From a virus, in IMG/VR virus record IMGVR_UViG_3300011116_000575, positions 1-32,315 of that record: a DNA stretch of 32,315 bases, one strand, 5' to 3'. A program made the position numbers and the translations under genes. Of the stretch, positions 19,061 to 25,596 are shown piece after piece (positions within the stretch are counted from its first letter, which is position 1; every line of letters starts with the position of its first letter). The notes under the pieces were generated by a model. It was not told the DNA's origin, made no database searches, and worked only from the letters and a program-made list of their open reading frames with translations.

Positions 19061-19431
19061 TATACCTCTCTTCCTATTTGGTCAAATACATTTTGCATAC
19101 CTTTTGTAAATTGGTCTTGTACATATTGTTCATTACTCATAACTGCATTATACAAGAAAGGTCTAGCTCTCATCTTATAAGTTCCCTCATGAACATAAAT
19201 TGCATAATTTGCTTTTGGTTCCAATTCACCATAAAAGTTTCTAAACATGCTTTGGTGTGATGCTCTTAAATAACCTGTATCTACAGGTGTATTTCTTTTG
19301 CTATCTCCCTCAATTTTGAAAATAGATAATTGTATAGCAGCATTTATATATTTCAAAGTTAATTGAGGTGCTTTGCCAAAAGCCCTTTTAATTTCTGCTA
19401 AATTTTTAATTTCAACTTTAATTGCTGGCAT
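19060..19431 (-). CDS. HK97 gp10-like head-tail connector
   Basis: The 123 residues show the HK97 gp10 pattern: IKVEIKNLAEIKRAFGKAP, SIFKIEGDSKRNTPVDTGYL, RASHQSMFRNFYGELEPKAN, and YAIYVHEGTYKMRARPFLYN. The elements 'TPVDTG.LR.S' and 'YA..VH.GT....ARPFL' are diagnostic. Members are neck or tail-completion proteins encoded between head closure and tail terminator. It overlaps the next genes by 1 and 14 nt on either side, as expected for a tightly packed head-tail joining block. Confidence 0.85.
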   Translation of the reverse strand: MPAIKVEIKNLAEIKRAFGKAPQLTLKYINAAIQLSIFKIEGDSKRNTPVDTGYLRASHQSMFRNFYGELEPKANYAIYVHEGTYKMRARPFLYNAVMSNEQYVQDQFTKGMQNVFDQIGREV

Positions 19432-19741
19432 CTTGAGCTACCAAGATTAAATGTTTATGGTCAAGTAATCCTGCTCCCTTATAATAATTTACAGATTTAA
19501 CAGAATAGGTTTGCCCATTAGAAGTAATTTGGTCAGCTTCTTTTACAGGCACTTCTGGAGCAACCCAAGCTTCATATACTGTGCCAATCCTGCCACCATC
19601 AACCATACCAATCCTATTAGTATCTGCAGGTTGAATATCTGCTGCATAAGCTGTGTATGTAGCTGAATAATTGCTTGAATAACCAGAAGTCTTCCGCAAT
19701 CTCCTGATTGTTATCTCATGGCTTATAAAGAACATAGCCAT
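19418..19741 (-). CDS. Head closure/head-tail adaptor protein (SPP1 gp16-like)
   Basis: A 107-residue beta-rich protein: MFFISHEITIRRLRKTSGYS, YTAYAADIQPADTNRIGMV, TVYEAWVAPEVPVKEADQIT, SNGQTYSVKSVNYYKGAGLL, DHKHLILVAQDAS. The 'I....G..Y.V..V.....G...H....' pattern is that of head-tail stoppers. Order and size agree: it follows the gp6-like adaptor and precedes the gp10-like protein. It would close the portal after packaging. The call rests on fold-type pattern and gene order. Confidence 0.7.
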   Translation of the reverse strand: MAMFFISHEITIRRLRKTSGYSSNYSATYTAYAADIQPADTNRIGMVDGGRIGTVYEAWVAPEVPVKEADQITSNGQTYSVKSVNYYKGAGLLDHKHLILVAQDASN

Positions 19742-19742
19742 T

Positions 19743-20363
19743 TTATCTTTGTCCTGATATTACAATTTCTGTATATCTATCTAATGTTGTTTTAATGCCA
19801 AGCTGAACAAAGGTATCTTCCATGCTTCCACCAGCTTTTGTAGCTGCATAAGTAATCTTTCTTGTACCCTCTTCTTTGCTTTGCACATTGGCATCAGCAG
19901 GGTTATTGTCATATAAATAACCTGATAAAGCTACACAAGCTTCAGCTATATCACTAGGTATTGTGGCATACCCATAACTATAAGTTACTTTCCATCTATC
20001 ATAATTGCCTACAAAGCTTGCTACCCCATCTACTACTCCTGCTTCCCTATCTATAAAATATTCATCTGTTGGAACAGTAGTGAAATCATTATCATTTAGG
20101 CTAGTATCTCTTGCTTCTATCTTAAATGTAGTTGTAGTAGTTACAGGTCTATTTCTTAAAAGTAATTGCTGTTCAATCCTACCATCATAGTATTCAACAA
20201 CATTTGTTTGTTCATCAAATCTCCTGTTGCAATAACCAATAATCATTTCAGTGGCTTGGTTTATTTTTCTTATAAGCAAATTATCTTGGCTTGTACCTGT
20301 TATACCAAGAGTTTCTTTAACATCTGCTAATGTTGTAAGTGCATAAGATAATAATTGTGCCAT
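19743..20363 (-). CDS. Head-tail connector, HK97 gp6/SPP1 gp15-like
   Basis: The 206 residues begin with ALTTLADVKETLGITGTSQD, NLLIRKINQATEMIIGYCNR and RFDEQTNVVEYYDGRIEQQL, typical of gp6-like adaptors ('L..VK..LGI....DD.L...I..A...I..Y..R.F'). A beta insertion follows (YFIDREAGVVDGVASFVGNY, WKVTYSYGYATIPSDIAEAC), ending with helices that should contact the portal. It binds the portal ring and recruits head-closure protein. Gene order right after capsid and a small gene supports this. Confidence 0.8.
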   Translation of the reverse strand: MAQLLSYALTTLADVKETLGITGTSQDNLLIRKINQATEMIIGYCNRRFDEQTNVVEYYDGRIEQQLLLRNRPVTTTTTFKIEARDTSLNDNDFTTVPTDEYFIDREAGVVDGVASFVGNYDRWKVTYSYGYATIPSDIAEACVALSGYLYDNNPADANVQSKEEGTRKITYAATKAGGSMEDTFVQLGIKTTLDRYTEIVISGQR

Positions 20364-20504
20364 CTAGTTTTCTTTCTGAGTAAATATTGCTTTATGAGCT
20401 ATTGCAACACCCTTTTTGATAAGGTCTAAGCCAAGTTTATTATCTACTTGGGTCTTTTCACCTTTTCTATATTTCTTATAGTCTTTCAAAAATTTTATGC
20501 TCAT
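20364..20504 (-). CDS. Small protein after the capsid gene (46 aa)
   Basis: ATG at 20504; the TAG stop is adjacent to the ATG of the connector gene. The sequence MSIKFLKDYKKYRKGEKTQV, then DNKLGLDLIKKGVAIAHKAI fits a small family pattern common in phage head modules ('F..dy..y..G.....d...a..L...G.A'), of unsettled function. It lies just downstream of a strong hairpin that follows the capsid gene. No obvious SD precedes it; GATAGAAT is the closest purine stretch. Confidence 0.6.
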   Translation of the reverse strand: MSIKFLKDYKKYRKGEKTQVDNKLGLDLIKKGVAIAHKAIFTQKEN

Positions 20505-20517
20505 TTTTATTCTATCT

Positions 20518-20542
20518 GGGGGGTTATTTCAGAACTCCCCCC
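20518..20542 (-). terminator. GC hairpin after the capsid gene
   Basis: GGGGGG (20542-20537) pairs with CCCCCC (20523-20518), with a 13-nt loop, 18 nt past the capsid stop. No T run follows, so it is more likely a partial terminator or an RNA-stabilising end that raises capsid output relative to downstream genes. Confidence 0.5.
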
Positions 20543-20559
20543 AAAACTGCTAAGTTTCC

Positions 20560-21783
20560 TTAGTTAAGACCAGTAATCTTGCGAACAGCATTGGTCAAAG
20601 TCAATTCACCATCAACCCTACTTTCACAACGCACAAATACCAAGTTCTTTTCAAAAGCACTTGAACCTGCAACAGTAGCTTCAGTAGAGAAATCAACAGT
20701 GATGCCTTGCCTATCTACAATTGTGTAGTAGCTGAAATCACCTAAGAAAATTTGGTCAGTAGGTAGGTCATTTTGCTCAAAAACAGGCAAACCACCCAAG
20801 CGGGTAGTAGGACCATCTGCAACCATAGTTAGCAGATAATCATTTGTGTTGTTTTTAAGGGCATTTACCCTAGCCCAAGCTTGCTGGTGTCCTACCCAGA
20901 CTGCATTTCTGCGGTAACCCTGCGGTAAGTCCCAGTAAAGCTTTTTGATAGCATCTGCAAAAGAGCTATCACTTGAACCTGCATCTCTGCTGGCAATAGA
21001 GTAGTTGGTTACACCAGTAGGCTTACCAGTTCCATTTCCAGTCCAGAAAGCATTTTCTTCATTTTCCCTAAGGCTTCTAGCCATTAGTCCAGCAACATAA
21101 TTTACTACTGAACCACCTACACCCAGACTTGCATCATCAGCCAATTCTTGCGAAAGACCAACAATTACAGCCTGTGAGTAAGGAGTGAAAACTAGCTCAT
21201 TAAACTGAGCTGTTGAAGTAGCTTTGGCAGCAGCTTCACTTCTCCAAGAAGCTTTAGGGCGGCTGTCAAGAGCAGGTAGGTGAAAAGTATCAGTAGAGAT
21301 AGTCATCTGATTAGCAAGATTACGCATTACTACATCATCTCTCTTATCTTCAACTATCATGTTTGCAAATTCATCTGGTACTAGGTAACCACCGCTTGCA
21401 GCAGTACCCTCAGTTAGAAGTTGCAACTTCTCTTTATCACCAGTTAGAAGAGCATTGGCAAAAGCTACAGTCTTCTGAGTAACTTCATAGTGTTGCTTTC
21501 CAGCAGATTTTCTAGCATCTATAACAACTTTATTGCTAGCAAGGTCATCTACACGCACCTTGCCAAGAGTTTTATCAACAATATAGTTTTCTTTTTTGGT
21601 AGAAACTTTTGGAGCAGCAGCTTCAGCATGTTTGCTAATGGCTTCAAGAACTTTATCAAACTTCTCAGTAGCCTTAGAAACAAGCTGGTCAGCTAGTTCA
21701 TCAACAGCTTTTTCAACATCTTCAGTTTCTTCAACTGATTTAGTTTCTTCTACAATTTCTTCTTCTTTTTTAATGTTTTCCAT
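20560..21783 (-). CDS. Major capsid protein, HK97 fold
   Basis: The first ~115 residues are acidic and helical (KKEEEIVEETKSVEETEDVE, then ELADQLVSKATEKFDKVLEA), corresponding to the delta/scaffolding domain usually removed by the prohead protease. The capsid domain begins near LTEGTAASGGYLVPDEFAN, continues with DVVMRNLANQMTISTDTFHL, WRSEAAAKATSTAQFNELVF, VGLSQELADDASLGVGGSVV and ENAFWTGNGTGKPTGV, all characteristic of HK97-like capsids. Unlike neighbouring genes, its DNA uses several CGN arginine codons and contains about ten CpGs. This could reflect translation selection in a very highly expressed gene. The protease gene overlaps its start by 14 nt. Confidence 0.95.
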   Translation of the reverse strand: MENIKKEEEIVEETKSVEETEDVEKAVDELADQLVSKATEKFDKVLEAISKHAEAAAPKVSTKKENYIVDKTLGKVRVDDLASNKVVIDARKSAGKQHYEVTQKTVAFANALLTGDKEKLQLLTEGTAASGGYLVPDEFANMIVEDKRDDVVMRNLANQMTISTDTFHLPALDSRPKASWRSEAAAKATSTAQFNELVFTPYSQAVIVGLSQELADDASLGVGGSVVNYVAGLMARSLRENEENAFWTGNGTGKPTGVTNYSIASRDAGSSDSSFADAIKKLYWDLPQGYRRNAVWVGHQQAWARVNALKNNTNDYLLTMVADGPTTRLGGLPVFEQNDLPTDQIFLGDFSYYTIVDRQGITVDFSTEATVAGSSAFEKNLVFVRCESRVDGELTLTNAVRKITGLN

Positions 21784-22546
21784 TTTTCAATTCCTTTTTA
21801 TGCTCAACTATCAACTTTTGAGTTGCTAGTTTTGCAATTTTTGCTAACTGTGCCTTTTTAGCAGATGAAGTTCCTTTTTCAAGAATTCTATCATTTGCCT
21901 TAACAACTACTTTCAATAATGAAAGTTTTTGTCTGACATCAGCTTGTCCGACCTGTGGATTTAGGGTTTTATGCCTATTCACCAACTCATTAACTTCTTC
22001 TTTCAATTCTTCTATTTCTATTTTAAGTTCTTCTATAATTTTGTCTTTATCTTCAATATCAACACCAACTGATTTAATAACATCTTCAGCAAAACCTGCA
22101 CTTTTAAGTGCTTTATAAGCAACAATTCTTGCTTCAGGATTTGCAGGAACATTTACAGCAGATATTTCTAATAATTCTTGCTTAGTGTAAGTGTTGCCAT
22201 CTGTATCAAGTGGTTTGAAACCAACAGAAAATGAATTCAATATCTTTTCTTCAAACATCTTTTTAATTGCTTGAGCTTCAGGAGTATAATCATGAAATAT
22301 TGGTTCAAATACTAACTGAGCCTTTTTACCTGTACCATCTACCCTTATGTTTTTAGCTGTACCTATTGCAGGTATATCATGATTGTGAGACCAAAGTAAA
22401 ACTGGATTTTTCTTAAAGTTTTTTAATTCCCAGCCACTTACAGAAACACTTTCATTCTGTCTATCTACAACAGATGTACTAGCTATTGCTAAATAGCCTT
22501 TGTCATTTTTAATTACTTCTGCATTTGTATATTTTAATTCTTCCAT
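21770..22546 (-). CDS. HK97-family prohead protease with coiled-coil extension
   Basis: The protease domain (about 1-150) shows GYLAIASTSVVDRQNESVSV, WELKNFKKNPVLLWSHNHDI (catalytic His at 54 or 56), FEEKILNSFSVGFKPLDTDG (catalytic Ser at 105 or 107) and LLEISAVNVPANPEARIVA. A heptad-rich segment follows at about 168-200 (DKDKIIEELKIEIEELKEEV), with a basic C-terminus (AKKAQLAKIAKLATQKLIVE). This extension may act as internal scaffold. It cleaves the capsid N-terminal domain during prohead maturation. A putative late promoter lies just upstream, so protease and capsid can be made as a separate strong unit. Confidence 0.9.
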   Translation of the reverse strand: MEELKYTNAEVIKNDKGYLAIASTSVVDRQNESVSVSGWELKNFKKNPVLLWSHNHDIPAIGTAKNIRVDGTGKKAQLVFEPIFHDYTPEAQAIKKMFEEKILNSFSVGFKPLDTDGNTYTKQELLEISAVNVPANPEARIVAYKALKSAGFAEDVIKSVGVDIEDKDKIIEELKIEIEELKEEVNELVNRHKTLNPQVGQADVRQKLSLLKVVVKANDRILEKGTSSAKKAQLAKIAKLATQKLIVEHKKELKNGKH

Positions 22547-22563
22547 TTATATTCCTCTTTTTA

Positions 22564-22598
22564 ATAATCATTAAATATTGCATAGTAGTCAATAACTA
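22564..22598 (-). promoter_or_regulatory. Putative late promoter, copy B (protease/capsid)
   Basis: TAGTTATTGACTA (22598-22586) starts with the TAG stop of the upstream fibre-like gene. TTGACT and GATTAT (22569-22564) are separated by exactly 17 nt, as in copy A. AGAGGA precedes the protease ATG. Confidence 0.6.
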
Positions 22599-25592
22599 GC
22601 CAACACCCATTATTGGTAATCTGTAATAACCTGTAACTGGTGCTGTAATAGCAGGTGCTGAAAACACATAAGCATACTTCATGTTAGATGCTGTTGGTGT
22701 GCCTGTTGAAGTATGCTCAAAAGCAAGCAAATCATCATTAGCTATACTAAGTGTGCCTGACCAACTACCTGTGGTAGCTGTGCCAGTTAAAGTTATTGCC
22801 GCAGCAGTTCCTGAAGCATTTTTTCTTGTAGTTATAGTTCTAGTATTAGTAGAACTTGGTGCAGCAGATAAATCTACTCTTAATGCTGTAATAGTATGTT
22901 GGTAACATTGAGCATTTATATTAGCTTCTGTAGCATTCCATACATCAAAACTTGAGGAATAAGTAGTTCCAGAAACATTGGCACTATCACCACCAAATTG
23001 CACACCATTACCAGCAGTATTACTAACATATTCACAACTTATTGAAATTCTAGTTTGAGCAGATGGTGCAGTTGGTGTGCTGGGTACTATTTTCCAATAA
23101 AGTGTATCACCATTAGTTACTGATATAGTTGAACCAGTATAAGTTGCAGTTTGAGATGTAACTGTCATCACTGCTGCAGTATCTGAACCATTTTTAACTA
23201 AAGTTACTGTGTAGGAACCAGCTGATATAGCTGCATCTAATCTACAAATAAAGTTTTGTAGTACTCCTGTATCATTTGGCATTGTTGAGGTGGCAGCTGC
23301 TGTACCAGTATCTACACCACCTTGGTCTTGCACTCCTAAATATCTGTTAGCGGTAGTAGATAATAAACCAACACTTGTAGCCATCCAAAACTGATAATCT
23401 GATGTATAACCTATTCTCCATTTATTGTTAGATGTAGAAGCAGGAGTTCCTGTAGGAACATTAGCTAACTGTACTGTTGTACCACTTAATCCTGTAGTCA
23501 TATCTGTATTATCTGAAGCGGTTGTTGCAGTATCTGCTATAGTTGCGGCTAATGGTGCTACAGATGAAGCACCACCATTCATATATACTGTCATAGCCCT
23601 ATTAGTGCCAACTCCTGGTGCAGTTCCTAATGTAACTGCTAAATTATGAAAATTAGCTTGGGCAGGTAAAAGCAAAGCTTGTGCTTGGTTTGTTGTACTC
23701 CAAGCTGTGGCATTACCTGTATCTATAGGTTGGTATCTTTGTGTAGCAGCCATAGCAGTAGAGTTACCTACATTTATTGGGTATTGGTAGCCACCAAAAG
23801 CATATATACTATATTTTCTAGAACTTTCTTCTGTAAAACTTGCCATATTAGCTGGCATTGTTCCATCATAAGTTTTGTTAAAACTATAAGAAGTACCTGA
23901 ACCAGTATCATAAGATAAACTGATACTGTAACCACCGCTAGAACCATCATATACAGCTAATCTGTAAGTTGCTGCAGGTAAAGTTGGCAAATTATTATAC
24001 CCTGAAAATAACCAAGAATTTAAGCTACCCTGAATAAATCCATTACCTTGATTAAGTAAATTGCCTGCATTGTCATATATACCTGTTATACCAGCACTTG
24101 GAGCAGAAGTAGTATAACAATAAACTCCACTAATATTGGTTAATGAAGAAAGTGTTGCATCTGTAGCTTTTATGTAATTATTTATAGCCGCTGAAGAAGC
24201 ACCTATAGTTGTATAACCAAAAGTAGGGTCTATAGTTATTGGGTAAGTGGCATTGTCTAAGAAATCTTGTGGAATAATGATGTTTAATAAATCATTTTCA
24301 GTATCTATTTCCATATCACCCCACACTTCTTTACCATTTGCATCTATAATGATAGGTCTGTAAATATGAAATGCTTTACCTGTTTTATATTTGTTGTTTT
24401 GTTTTTCATTGTGATAAACCGCATAGGAATTAACTACCCTAGGGCTTCTAAAGTCTTCTTTTCTTTTTTCTGCTGGTATTTCATCTTGTTTATAAAATGT
24501 TAAATTTTTGGTAGTAATACTTAATGGGTAAATATTGCTATCTGGCTTGCTTTCAAGTGTAATATCAAACTCTAAGCCTTTTTCTAGCTGTTCTAATGAG
24601 TTTAATCTATAAACATCATTCCTAACTGCATTCTGCACCCATTCTTCTGTGTGGGCTTCAGTTATCTTGGCAATAGTAGCTTCTTCTGCAGGTGTGTATT
24701 CTCTAGTTTCTAGTGGTAAGCCATATATTTCAGCATATCTATTTATCACTTCTACTACTACATTATTAGTTATAGCTGGGTTGATTGCTTTAAGACCATG
24801 AGCATATTGGTCATTTCTAGGTTGTGCATCTGCATCTTTGTGATATTTAAGTGCAGTATTGTAATCATGGTCTATATTTATATAAAAGTAATAGTTGCCA
24901 TCTATGTAAGCTGTGGAGAAAAATTTTACTTTTTTATTTCCATCTTGGAAATACAACTTATAAGGATTGTCAGAAGTTAATACTTCAATACCATAGTTAT
25001 CAAGCACTTCAGTAACTGCTTGCACCATTGAGTTGTGTAGTTTTTCTAAATCATCTCTGCCATCTATGTAATGAACACAAATAAGTGGCAAGCCTGGGTC
25101 TAGGGTCATAGGGTCATTCCAGTTGGCTGCAGCAATCCTGACTTCTGGTATATCTATTTTACTTGGGTCAATAAACTCACTGGCTGGGTAAAATCCATAG
25201 TAACCTATAGAAAGTTCATTAGCCCAGTGTAATCTAATTGTTTGATTTTGCCAGATATGATACCTATCTACTTCATAAGTAGCAGCAATTCTTTGGGCTG
25301 TACATTCACCCTCATTTATAAATTCAATCTTATCTTGTTTAAGTTCTGCAGGGTTTAAGTTATAAAATCTAGCTGTGGTATCACCCTGTTGCCATACAAT
25401 CTTGTCATCTTGCAGTTGCATTGTATGGTCAATAGTTTCATCATGTACTACTCCAACAGATAAATTAGCTTCATTCTGCCAAGCTTCAAGTTTAACTCTA
25501 GGTAATGCTTCATCTTGTTTTTCATCACCTACTTTAACTACTAATTCTTCAGTGTTTTCTACCTGATAAGTTGTATCATTTATAGGCTGCAT
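22596..25592 (-). CDS. Large virion protein 2 (998 aa), fibre/adhesin-like
   Basis: A 998-residue, mostly beta-strand protein without a signal peptide. Residues 1-90 form an N-terminal unit (LEAWQNEANLSVGVVHDETI). Residues about 130-330 contain a mixed alpha/beta region (LEKLHNSMVQAVTEVLDNYG, YIDGNYYFYINIDHDYNTAL). Next comes FRSPRVVNSYAVYHNEKQNN with HIYRPIIIDANGKEVWGDME and NATYPITIDPTFGYTTIGAS, a block I recall from large virion or surface proteins of phages and small-genome bacteria. The C-terminal half is Ser/Thr/Ala/Gly-rich with tandem beta domains. It sits between head genes, an odd place for a tail fibre, so a capsid-attached fibre is possible. The catalytic role of the alpha/beta part, if any, is unknown. 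Confidence 0.55.
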   Translation of the reverse strand: MQPINDTTYQVENTEELVVKVGDEKQDEALPRVKLEAWQNEANLSVGVVHDETIDHTMQLQDDKIVWQQGDTTARFYNLNPAELKQDKIEFINEGECTAQRIAATYEVDRYHIWQNQTIRLHWANELSIGYYGFYPASEFIDPSKIDIPEVRIAAANWNDPMTLDPGLPLICVHYIDGRDDLEKLHNSMVQAVTEVLDNYGIEVLTSDNPYKLYFQDGNKKVKFFSTAYIDGNYYFYINIDHDYNTALKYHKDADAQPRNDQYAHGLKAINPAITNNVVVEVINRYAEIYGLPLETREYTPAEEATIAKITEAHTEEWVQNAVRNDVYRLNSLEQLEKGLEFDITLESKPDSNIYPLSITTKNLTFYKQDEIPAEKRKEDFRSPRVVNSYAVYHNEKQNNKYKTGKAFHIYRPIIIDANGKEVWGDMEIDTENDLLNIIIPQDFLDNATYPITIDPTFGYTTIGASSAAINNYIKATDATLSSLTNISGVYCYTTSAPSAGITGIYDNAGNLLNQGNGFIQGSLNSWLFSGYNNLPTLPAATYRLAVYDGSSGGYSISLSYDTGSGTSYSFNKTYDGTMPANMASFTEESSRKYSIYAFGGYQYPINVGNSTAMAATQRYQPIDTGNATAWSTTNQAQALLLPAQANFHNLAVTLGTAPGVGTNRAMTVYMNGGASSVAPLAATIADTATTASDNTDMTTGLSGTTVQLANVPTGTPASTSNNKWRIGYTSDYQFWMATSVGLLSTTANRYLGVQDQGGVDTGTAAATSTMPNDTGVLQNFICRLDAAISAGSYTVTLVKNGSDTAAVMTVTSQTATYTGSTISVTNGDTLYWKIVPSTPTAPSAQTRISISCEYVSNTAGNGVQFGGDSANVSGTTYSSSFDVWNATEANINAQCYQHTITALRVDLSAAPSSTNTRTITTRKNASGTAAAITLTGTATTGSWSGTLSIANDDLLAFEHTSTGTPTASNMKYAYVFSAPAITAPVTGYYRLPIMGVG

Positions 25593-25596
25593 AGAC

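Noticed and set aside
22990-25200. Lipoate-protein-ligase-like region in the 998-residue virion protein
   Set aside because: The segment with DLEKLHNSMV and YINIDHDYN is mildly reminiscent of ligase folds, but the conserved R..GGG motif is not visible, so no function is claimed.
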